6,488 nt of DNA, from NCBI GenBank assembly GCA_036500065.1, contig DASYCT010000445.1, positions 1 through 6,488 on the forward strand, read 5' to 3'. This document shows, in pieces, positions 1-4,920 of the stretch. Source of the DNA: JACMLD01 sp036500065 (GTDB lineage: Bacteria > Bacteroidota > Bacteroidia > Chitinophagales > Chitinophagaceae). Position 1 is the stretch's first letter, and each line of letters starts with the position of its first letter. Under the pieces are notes generated by a model. That model ran no database searches, was not told where the DNA came from, and worked only from the letters and a program-made list of their open reading frames with translations. Position numbers and translations under genes: made by a program.

Positions 1-166
1 TCACTTCCTTGATCAGCTGTTCTTCGGAAAGGGCGCCGCCCAGTTTGCGGACGGAAGAATAACCGGCCTCCTTGAATTGTTTTACAGCCGTATCGCTGAT
101 GTTTTCAAGAAATAATATGTTAATCTTTTCTTTGGGATAACTCGTCGTTTTTTTCTCGGTTGCCAT
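1..166 (-). CDS. serA: D-3-phosphoglycerate dehydrogenase, N-terminal part (cut by window edge)
   Basis: Only the first 55 codons are present, read leftward from the ATG at 166-164; the gene continues beyond position 1. The translation begins MATEKKTTSYPKEKINILFL and goes on with ENISDTAVKQFKEAGY and LGGALSEEQLIKEV. This matches the layout of the first strand-helix unit of SerA-type phosphoglycerate dehydrogenases: a short charged lead, a hydrophobic strand, 'A(V/L)xxFKxAGY', then 'GALxEEQL'. The full enzyme oxidises 3-phosphoglycerate to 3-phosphohydroxypyruvate with NAD+ in the cytoplasm, the first step of serine synthesis. The catalytic and NAD-binding parts lie outside the window, so the call rests on the N-terminus alone. 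A different 2-hydroxyacid dehydrogenase is the main alternative. The gene is divergent from the serine hydrolase at 294. Confidence 0.8.
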   Translation of the reverse strand, partial: MATEKKTTSYPKEKINILFLENISDTAVKQFKEAGYSSVRKLGGALSEEQLIKEV

Positions 167-189
167 GTATATACGTTCTTAATAAAATG

Positions 190-197
190 CAAATATC
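190..197 (-). promoter_or_regulatory. Possible -7 element for serA
   Basis: On the minus strand this reads GATATTTG, one mismatch from the Bacteroidota -7 consensus TAnnTTTG. It lies 23 bases upstream of the serA ATG. No clear TTTG lies at the usual 18-19 base spacing; ATTG is found at 16 bases. Weak call based on position and similarity only. Confidence 0.3.
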
Positions 198-231
198 TCT
201 TATTCACATCACACAATAAAAAACGGATGTT

Positions 232-261
232 AGCATTATATCATATTGGACAGCATTATAT
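232..261. repeat. Two 10-base direct repeats in the serA/serine hydrolase divergent region
   Basis: AGCATTATAT occurs at 232-241 and again at 252-261, exactly 20 bases apart, or about two helical turns. The second copy overlaps the candidate -7 element of the downstream hydrolase. The spacing would suit a regulator binding twice on one DNA face, but the sequence is AT-rich and chance is possible. Confidence 0.45.
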
Positions 262-264
262 TTG
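257..264 (+). promoter_or_regulatory. Candidate -7 promoter element for the serine hydrolase
   Basis: TATATTTG fits the Bacteroidota -7 consensus TAnnTTTG exactly and ends 29 bases before the ATG at 294. The -33 region, 18-19 bases upstream, is poor (ATTA rather than TTTG), so an activator might be needed. The leader is A-rich just before the ATG, with no Shine-Dalgarno sequence, as is usual in this phylum. Confidence 0.5.
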
Positions 265-293
265 CAAGGTTATACTAACCCATAGTTTAAAAA

Positions 294-1568
294 ATGTTCC
301 TGTTAAAAACCTTTCTGCATCCCATTGCAGTATTATTCTTTTTTGCCTCGTGTACCCAGCCTGTTAGCAAACAACAGACGGATGCCGCTACCCTGAAAAA
401 AGATACGCTGGCCCCCACCCCTCCTGCCTCCCAGGCGCTCAGTCCCGAAGAACTGGCGCATTACAATAAAGTCTGCAGCAGTTTTTTTGATTCCCTGCTC
501 CTTCGCAGAGGTCATTTCAACGGCAGTATCCTCGTAGCAAGGAATGGTGAAGTGGTGTACGAAAAATACAACGGCTTTGTCAATCCACTTTCAAGAAAAG
601 ATTCTCTTACTCCATACAGTTCTTCTCACCTGGCTTCCGTATCCAAAACATTTACCGCTATGGCGGTGCTGAAATTATGGGAACAGGGAAGGCTCAGCCT
701 GGAAGATGATCTGTCGAAATATTTCCCCAAATTCCCTTATCCCGGCATCACCCTGAAAATGTTGCTCAGCCATCGCAGCGGCTTGCCCAATTACGTGCAC
801 TACATGGAACTGCATGGATGGGACAAACGGAAAATTGCCACCAATACCGATGTGCTGTTATCGCTCTACACGATGCATCCACACCTGGAATTCCCCTCGG
901 GCAGACACTTCAGTTACTGCAATACCAATTTTGCGCTGCTGGCGCTGGTGGTGGAAAAAGTAACCGGCCATAGCTTTCCTGATTTTCTGAAGGAAACCTT
1001 TTTTACGCCCCTGCAGATGAATGACACCTATGTGTTTTCATTAAAGGATTCCGCGCGCACCATGCAATCCTACCAGGTAAACGGCCGTCCTTTCCGCTTT
1101 GATTTTCTCGATGCCGTTTATGGCGATAAGAATGTCTACAGCACCGTGCGCGATATGCTCAAATGGGACCAGGCGCTCTATTCCGGGCAGTTGTTCAAAC
1201 AATCCACCCTCGATTCAGCATTTGCAGGTTATAGTTTTGAAAAAGCAGGCAGCCGCAATTACGGGCTGGGCTGGCGGATGACGTTTATCGACAATGGCAA
1301 AAAGATATTGTACCACAACGGTTGGTGGCACGGCAATAACAACGTGTTTATCCGCCTGCTGGATGAAAAAGTCACCATTATCGTACTGGGCAACCGTTAC
1401 GACCGGACCATATATTCCACCAAGCAAATCTGCGATCTTTTCGGCAACTACCACCAACACTCCAATCTCTACGAGGAAAACGAAGGCACCGGCGGCGTCG
1501 AGCACGGGGTACAGAAAGTAGGCGTTGTGCATCACCGGGTGCTGCATCATAAGAAGAAGAAAAAGTAA
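294..1568 (+). CDS. Lipoprotein serine hydrolase of the class C beta-lactamase / penicillin-binding protein fold
   Basis: 424 residues. Residues 1-20 form a lipoprotein signal peptide: a hydrophobic run, then FASC with Cys20 as the likely lipidation site, so the protein is probably anchored in a membrane and faces the periplasm. The beta-lactamase family motifs appear in order: SVSK at 115-118 (nucleophile Ser115, general base Lys118), the LSHRSGLPNY segment around 158-167, YCN at 208-210 (the YxN motif) and HNG at 341-343 (in place of KTG). A Pro/Thr/Ala-rich linker covers about 37-48. Family members include D-aminopeptidases, esterases, DD-peptidases and beta-lactamases, and the substrate cannot be read from sequence. 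HxG instead of KTG is common in the esterase/peptidase-like members, so resistance should not be assumed. The C-terminus (about 397-424) runs past the fold and ends in a His/Lys-rich tail with five lysines. Nnr starts 18 bases downstream, so the two may be cotranscribed. Confidence 0.88.
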   Translation: MFLLKTFLHPIAVLFFFASCTQPVSKQQTDAATLKKDTLAPTPPASQALSPEELAHYNKVCSSFFDSLLLRRGHFNGSILVARNGEVVYEKYNGFVNPLSRKDSLTPYSSSHLASVSKTFTAMAVLKLWEQGRLSLEDDLSKYFPKFPYPGITLKMLLSHRSGLPNYVHYMELHGWDKRKIATNTDVLLSLYTMHPHLEFPSGRHFSYCNTNFALLALVVEKVTGHSFPDFLKETFFTPLQMNDTYVFSLKDSARTMQSYQVNGRPFRFDFLDAVYGDKNVYSTVRDMLKWDQALYSGQLFKQSTLDSAFAGYSFEKAGSRNYGLGWRMTFIDNGKKILYHNGWWHGNNNVFIRLLDEKVTIIVLGNRYDRTIYSTKQICDLFGNYHQHSNLYEENEGTGGVEHGVQKVGVVHHRVLHHKKKKK

Positions 1569-1586
1569 TTTCCTTACCTTCAGGCA

Positions 1587-3110
1587 ATGGTAATCTTATC
1601 TGCCAAACAGATCCGCGAATGGGATTTGTTTACCATCCGCAACAAACCTGTCAGCTCCATCGACCTGATGGAATCGGCTGCCAATCGTTGCTTCCAGTGG
1701 ATGCAGCAGCACGGTTTGCTCACAAGCAGGTTTCATATCTTTTGCGGCAAAGGCAACAACGGGGGCGATGGACTGGCCATTGGCCGCCTGCTGAACCGCC
1801 ACGGCTGCGATGTGTCAATACATATACTGGAACTGGGTCAAAAAGGCACCGACGATTTTCAAACCAACCTGACCCGCCTGCACGATGCCGGCATCCCCGT
1901 TCACTATATGCAATCGCCGGAGCATTTTCCCGCGGTACCAGCTGGTAATATCATTATCGACGCCCTTTTCGGCACGGGGCTCAACCGGCGGCTGGAAGGG
2001 CTTACCGAGGGGCTGGTGGCCCATATCAATGCATGTCCCAATAAAATCATTTCCATCGATATGCCCAGCGGCATGCTGGCCGACGACAGTTCGAAGGGAT
2101 TCCCGGTATTGAAAGCGGGTATCACCCTTAGCTTTCAATGCCTGAAGCTGGCCTTCCTGATGGCGGAAAATGCCGATCATGCCGGTGAGGTGAAAATACT
2201 GGACATCGGCCTGTTGAAAACATTTCTTCCTGCCATTACCTACGAATCCCTGCTGGTGGAAGAAGACCTGGTAAAAGCGCTTTACCGTCCGCGTCCCAAA
2301 TACAGTCATAAAGGTGATTTCGGTCATGCGGCGCTGGTAGCCGGTAGTTATGGTTTTATGGGCGCGGCCGTCCTCGCTGCCCATGCCTGCCTGCGCAGCG
2401 GCGTAGGGAAGCTCACCTGTCATCTTCCTTCCTGTGGTTACACGATTATGCAGGTGTCCTGTCCCGAAGCCATGAGCAAGACAGAAAAAGGCGACCATTA
2501 TTTTGAAACCATCGACGATACGTCGAAATACGATGCCATTGGCATCGGCCCCGGTATTGGCATGCAACAAAGTCATGAACAATGGCTGGAAGCTATTTTC
2601 ACTACTGCCGGCCAACGGCCAACGAACAACGAACAACGATTAGTGCTGGATGCCGACGCACTGAACGTGCTGGCGAAAGCGCCTGCTTTATTAAAAAAGA
2701 TTCCTCCCTTCTCGATATTGACACCCCATCCCGCCGAGTTCGACCGCCTGTTTGGCAAATCCGATAGTGATTTCATCCGCATGCGGCTGGCATTGCAAAA
2801 AGCAAAGGAGCTTGGGCTCGTGATCGTACTAAAGGGACACCGGACCTTTATTGCCATGCCCGGGGGCACGAGTTATTTTAACAGTACAGGCAATCCCGGT
2901 ATGGCCACCGGGGGCAGCGGCGATGTACTCACCGGTATATTAACAGGACTATTGGCACAGGGCTATGCGCCGGGACAAGCCGCCCTGCTGGGCGTATATC
3001 TTCACGGGCTGTCGGGCGATCTTGCGGCAGCAGCCCTTTCAGAAGAAGCGTTGATTGCATCGGATATTACGCGTTACCTGGGCGCCGCGTTTATTCAAAT
3101 CAGGAGTTGA
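1587..3110 (+). CDS. nnr: Bifunctional NAD(P)H-hydrate epimerase / ADP-dependent NAD(P)H-hydrate dehydratase
   Basis: 507 residues, the usual length for fused two-domain Nnr (YjeF) proteins. The N-terminal domain (about 1-215) is the epimerase: it has NNGGDG at 57-62, IDALFGTGL at 124-132 and IDMPSG at 157-162. The C-terminal ribokinase-like domain (about 225-507) is the dehydratase, with KGDFGHAALVAGS near 242-254, LDADALN at 354-360, TPHPAEF at 379-385, LKGHRT at 415-420 and the signature GNPGMATGGSGDVLTG at 435-450, where Asp446 is the expected catalytic base. Together they interconvert R- and S-NAD(P)HX and use ADP to dehydrate the S form, repairing damaged nicotinamide cofactors in the cytoplasm. 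An unusual short insert (QRPTNNEQR, 343-351) just before LDADALN is encoded by a tandem 7-base repeat. The start is the ATG at 1587, followed immediately by the conserved 'LSAxQIREWD' lead. It ends 22 bases from the end of convergent galK. Confidence 0.96.
   Translation: MVILSAKQIREWDLFTIRNKPVSSIDLMESAANRCFQWMQQHGLLTSRFHIFCGKGNNGGDGLAIGRLLNRHGCDVSIHILELGQKGTDDFQTNLTRLHDAGIPVHYMQSPEHFPAVPAGNIIIDALFGTGLNRRLEGLTEGLVAHINACPNKIISIDMPSGMLADDSSKGFPVLKAGITLSFQCLKLAFLMAENADHAGEVKILDIGLLKTFLPAITYESLLVEEDLVKALYRPRPKYSHKGDFGHAALVAGSYGFMGAAVLAAHACLRSGVGKLTCHLPSCGYTIMQVSCPEAMSKTEKGDHYFETIDDTSKYDAIGIGPGIGMQQSHEQWLEAIFTTAGQRPTNNEQRLVLDADALNVLAKAPALLKKIPPFSILTPHPAEFDRLFGKSDSDFIRMRLALQKAKELGLVIVLKGHRTFIAMPGGTSYFNSTGNPGMATGGSGDVLTGILTGLLAQGYAPGQAALLGVYLHGLSGDLAAAALSEEALIASDITRYLGAAFIQIRS
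2611..2638 (+). repeat. Four tandem 7-base units inside nnr
   Basis: The units are GCCAACG (2611-2617), GCCAACG (2618-2624), AACAACG (2625-2631) and AACAACG (2632-2638), with consensus RMCAACG. Together they encode the stretch GQRPTNNEQR between a helix and the LDADALN strand of the dehydratase domain. Seven is not a multiple of three, so gain or loss of one unit would shift the reading frame, while three units (21 bases) would be a neutral in-frame insertion of seven residues. Confidence 0.85.
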
Positions 3111-3132
3111 TAAGTAAGAATTATAATCGGTT

Positions 3133-4302
3133 CTACACTCTCTCAAATACGTCCAATCCCTGCTCGATATGGGTGATATATGATTTTAAAGGGAGATTTA
3201 ATGCTTCTTTGTATGCTTTTGCAGCGGCTTCTATAAAGGAGGCTGTGCTTTCCCGTTTTACCAGGTTGATCGTACAGCCGCCAAAGCCCCCTCCCATCAT
3301 CCGGCTTCCGATCACTTCACTGCGCTTCGAAGCAAAATCAACCAGGAAATCGAGTTCTTCGCAGCTTACTTCATAATCATGCTGCAAACCACGGTGGGTA
3401 GCATACATCTTACTGCCAAAGGCGGCCAGATCGTTGTTGAGCAAATCATCACAGGCGGCTTCCACCCGGCTGATTTCATGAATGATAAAATCGCAGCGCC
3501 GTGCCACGACGGGCGGCAGGAGCTGTTTGTATTTTTCAAAATCACTGCTGCTGACATCCCTGAGTGATGAGATGCCGGGCAGCTGTTCTTTCAGGATAGC
3601 AACGCCCTGTTCGCAATCCCTTCTTCTTTTATTGTATTCCGAATCACCTTCCCCGAAAGAATGTTTTACACCGGTGTCGCAGAGCACGATATCGATATCA
3701 CTGAAACGGAAAGGGAAATAACGGTAATCAAGGTTGCGGCAATCGAGCCGGATCACATTGCCTTCTTTTCCAAACACACAGGCAAACTGGTCCATGATAC
3801 CGCAGTTCATACCCACAAACTGGTTTTCCGAACGTTGCCCCATCAGGGCTATTTCCCGGCGCGGTATATCCAGGCCGTTCAGTTCATTCAATAAAAAAGC
3901 AAACCCGCATTCCACTGCGGCGGACGACGATAAGCCCGCGCCCAATGGAATATCGCCTGTCATGAGCACATTGCAACCTTTGATCTTTTTACCCGATAAA
4001 CGCAGTTGCACAATGATCCCGCGCAGGTAATTTACCCAGCTCTTTGTGGCGGAACGTTCAGGAGCCTGCTGCAATGAAATCGTATCCGAATCATTGAGAT
4101 CGGCGGCAAACAATTCTATCGTATCGTCGGTGCGCGGAGCGGCGGCAAAGAAGATAGCCTTGTTGATGCTGGCGGGCAATACCCACCCGTTATTGTAATC
4201 GGTATGTTCGCCTATCAGGTTAATACGTCCCGGAGAACGGACGATCAGCGTGGGGGCCGAGGCAAACTTTGCGGCAAACTGTTGTTTTATTTTTTCATTC
4301 AT
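3133..4302 (-). CDS. galK: Galactokinase
   Basis: 389 residues from the ATG at 4302-4300, the standard length for galactokinase. It phosphorylates alpha-D-galactose at C1 with ATP, the first committed step of the Leloir pathway, in the cytoplasm. GHMP-kinase hallmarks are all present: the galactokinase signature GRINLIGEHTDY at 25-36, with Arg26 at the catalytic Arg position; the ATP-binding loop PLGAGLSSSAA at 119-129; GIMDQFAC at 168-175, with Asp171 as catalytic Asp; and MMGGGFGG at 335-342. The open frame extends upstream to 4401, but those 33 extra codons run through the terminator and into the tRNA-Leu gene. The family N-terminus aligns with MNEKIKQQF, so 4302 is the start. No galT, galE, galactose transporter or mutarotase is in the window. 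The gene converges on nnr with only 22 bases between stops and no obvious terminator there. Confidence 0.95.
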   Translation of the reverse strand: MNEKIKQQFAAKFASAPTLIVRSPGRINLIGEHTDYNNGWVLPASINKAIFFAAAPRTDDTIELFAADLNDSDTISLQQAPERSATKSWVNYLRGIIVQLRLSGKKIKGCNVLMTGDIPLGAGLSSSAAVECGFAFLLNELNGLDIPRREIALMGQRSENQFVGMNCGIMDQFACVFGKEGNVIRLDCRNLDYRYFPFRFSDIDIVLCDTGVKHSFGEGDSEYNKRRRDCEQGVAILKEQLPGISSLRDVSSSDFEKYKQLLPPVVARRCDFIIHEISRVEAACDDLLNNDLAAFGSKMYATHRGLQHDYEVSCEELDFLVDFASKRSEVIGSRMMGGGFGGCTINLVKRESTASFIEAAAKAYKEALNLPLKSYITHIEQGLDVFERV

Positions 4303-4312
4303 AGCCTTATAG

Positions 4313-4339
4313 AAAAAAGGCCACCCACCCGGAGCAGCC
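4313..4339 (-). terminator. Intrinsic terminator after tRNA-Leu
   Basis: Read on the minus strand, GGCTGCTC pairs with GGGTGGCC (8 pairs, three of them G-T) around the 5-base loop CGGGT, followed by six T. It ends 10 bases before the galK ATG, so it separates tRNA-Leu from galK or could attenuate read-through into it. Confidence 0.65.
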
Positions 4340-4368
4340 AAAAAGAAATAAGCTGGTTTCAAAACAAG
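4339..4368 (-). promoter_or_regulatory. Candidate galK promoter overlapping the tRNA-Leu terminator
   Basis: On the minus strand CTTG (4368-4365) is followed by 18 bases and TCTTTTTG (4346-4339), one mismatch each from TTTG and TAnnTTTG. The 18-base spacing equals that of the two better promoters in this window. Transcription would start near 4333, inside the 3' hairpin of the tRNA-Leu unit, giving galK a leader of about 30 bases. Confidence 0.4.
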
Positions 4369-4454
4369 TACCGGGGATGGGAGTTGAACCCACACTCCCA
4401 TTGCTGGGAACAGGATTTTAAGTCCTGCGTGTCTACCAGTTCCACCACCCCGGT
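4369..4454 (-). tRNA. tRNA-Leu, anticodon UAA
   Basis: 86 bases on the minus strand, folding as a class II tRNA. The acceptor ACCGGGG pairs with CCCCGGT, discriminator A. A short D stem (GTG/CAC) surrounds a loop containing GG. The anticodon stem CAGGA/TCCTG encloses CTTAAAA, giving anticodon TAA (UAA, reading UUA and UUG). The long variable arm is TCCCA-GCAA-TGGGA, typical of leucine tRNA. The T arm is GTGGG/CCCAT around TTCAACT. CCA is not encoded and must be added by nucleotidyltransferase. No promoter of its own is visible upstream; it probably depends on transcription from the tRNA-Gly promoter passing the hairpin at 4469-4503. Confidence 0.96.
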
Positions 4455-4468
4455 GACAGCATCTTGTG

Positions 4469-4503
4469 AAAAAAAAAGCAGATAACGGGAGCTATCTGCT
4501 TTT
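4469..4503 (-). terminator. Strong intrinsic terminator between tRNA-Gly and tRNA-Leu
   Basis: On the minus strand AAAGCAGATA pairs perfectly with TATCTGCTTT (about 10-11 pairs) around an 8-base loop, and the stem runs into a tract of nine T. It lies 8 bases after the 3' end of tRNA-Gly and only 14 bases before the mature 5' end of tRNA-Leu. The A run on the other side could also let it work on the plus strand, though no plus-strand gene precedes it. Confidence 0.75.
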
Positions 4504-4511
4504 AACCTCTG

Positions 4512-4584
4512 AGCGGAAGACCGGGCTCGAACCGGCCACCTCGACCTTGGCAAGGTCGCGCTCTACCAAATGAGCTACTTCCGC
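4512..4584 (-). tRNA. tRNA-Gly, anticodon GCC
   Basis: 73 bases on the minus strand with a complete cloverleaf. Acceptor GCGGAAG/CTTCCGC, discriminator T (usual for bacterial glycine tRNA). D stem GCTC/GAGC with a loop containing GG. Anticodon stem CGACC/GGTCG around TTGCCAA, giving anticodon GCC (reading GGC and GGU). T stem GCCGG/CCGGT around TTCGAGC. CCA is not encoded. It is expressed from the consensus promoter at 4612-4641. Confidence 0.97.
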
Positions 4585-4604
4585 GTATGTAAGAACTATT
4601 TTTT

Positions 4605-4636
4605 GGGACTGCAAAAATAGGGATTATGCAGTTCCC
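4605..4636. repeat. Inverted repeat around the tRNA-Gly -7 element
   Basis: GGGACTGCA (4605-4613) is the reverse complement of TGCAGTTCCC (4627-4636) apart from one extra T. The 13 bases between the arms hold most of the -7 box, and one arm reaches the expected transcription start. It is not followed by a T run on the minus strand, so it does not look like a terminator for the gene upstream. It could be an operator-like dyad or chance. Confidence 0.4.
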
Positions 4637-4641
4637 TCAAA
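4612..4641 (-). promoter_or_regulatory. Bacteroidota consensus promoter for tRNA-Gly
   Basis: On the minus strand TTTG (4641-4638), 18 bases, then TATTTTTG (4619-4612) matches the -33/-7 consensus of this phylum perfectly. The transcript should start near 4606, about 20 bases before the mature tRNA-Gly 5' end. It is the best promoter match in the window, as expected for a stable RNA. Confidence 0.75.
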
Positions 4642-4654
4642 ATATTTTTTGTAT

Positions 4655-4870
4655 TTATTTATACTGCGGCGTGTATAATGTATTACCCGGCACATTTACT
4701 TCAGGACGGCCTTTGTAACTATGGGTATATAAACCATAGCTGGCGCCTACCAGGAAGGCTACCATACAAAACACTTCCAGGTAAAACAGGAATACGGATG
4801 AATTCACCCAACTGTAAGTAAAATCTTTTTCCCTGGGGTCTTTATATTCTATTTGTTCGATTTGCTCCAT
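4655..4870 (-). CDS. Small single-span membrane protein, function unknown
   Basis: 71 residues from the ATG at 4870-4868. I do not recognise a family. The first 20 residues are charged and rich in Glu/Lys/Asp. Residues about 25-48 form one hydrophobic span (SVFLFYLEVFCMVAFLVGAS and on to LY) interrupted by a single Glu. The remaining 23 residues are polar with several Pro and Tyr. There is no signal peptidase or lipobox motif, so an inner-membrane protein with its N-terminus inside is likely. Support for it being real: a well-formed promoter 21 bases upstream, a stop that falls just before the tRNA-Gly promoter, and a protein-like composition with a coherent transmembrane segment. It follows the glycosyltransferase on the same strand, 43 bases downstream, but has its own promoter, so a functional link is not implied. 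Confidence 0.7.
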   Translation of the reverse strand: MEQIEQIEYKDPREKDFTYSWVNSSVFLFYLEVFCMVAFLVGASYGLYTHSYKGRPEVNVPGNTLYTPQYK

Positions 4871-4890
4871 ATAATGATTGAATTGCTGTG

Positions 4891-4920
4891 CAAAAATATA
4901 GTATCAGGTTCAATTACAAG
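4891..4920 (-). promoter_or_regulatory. Promoter of the small membrane protein gene
   Basis: On the minus strand CTTG (4920-4917), 18 bases, then TATTTTTG (4898-4891). The -7 box is a perfect TAnnTTTG and the -33 has one mismatch. The -33 box is formed by the last sense codon of the glycosyltransferase gene, so the two genes are packed end to promoter. The leader to the ATG would be about 15 bases. Confidence 0.65.

Noticed and set aside
294..1568. Antibiotic-resistance beta-lactamase
   Set aside because: The motifs fit the broad serine hydrolase family (SxxK, YxN, HxG), but HNG instead of KTG and the lack of resistance-associated context do not support a beta-lactamase activity claim.
1571..1583. 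Possible nnr promoter (TACCTTCAG just before the ATG)
   Set aside because: It resembles TAnnTTTG but has two mismatches, has no TTTG 18-19 bases upstream, and would leave almost no leader. Cotranscription with the hydrolase gene is simpler.
1815..2636. Minus-strand open frame of 273 codons
   Set aside because: It lies wholly antisense to nnr, whose motifs are intact, and its translation shows no recognisable domain.
3111..3132. Shared terminator between convergent nnr and galK
   Set aside because: The 22 bases hold no stem longer than about four pairs and no T run; if termination occurs here it is not of the visible intrinsic type.
4303..4401. N-terminal extension of galactokinase by 33 codons
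   Set aside because: The extra codons run through an intrinsic terminator and the 3' part of tRNA-Leu, and galactokinase families begin at the MNEKIKQQF segment.
4359..4553. Minus-strand open frame of 64 codons
   Set aside because: It is read straight through two tRNA genes and a terminator.
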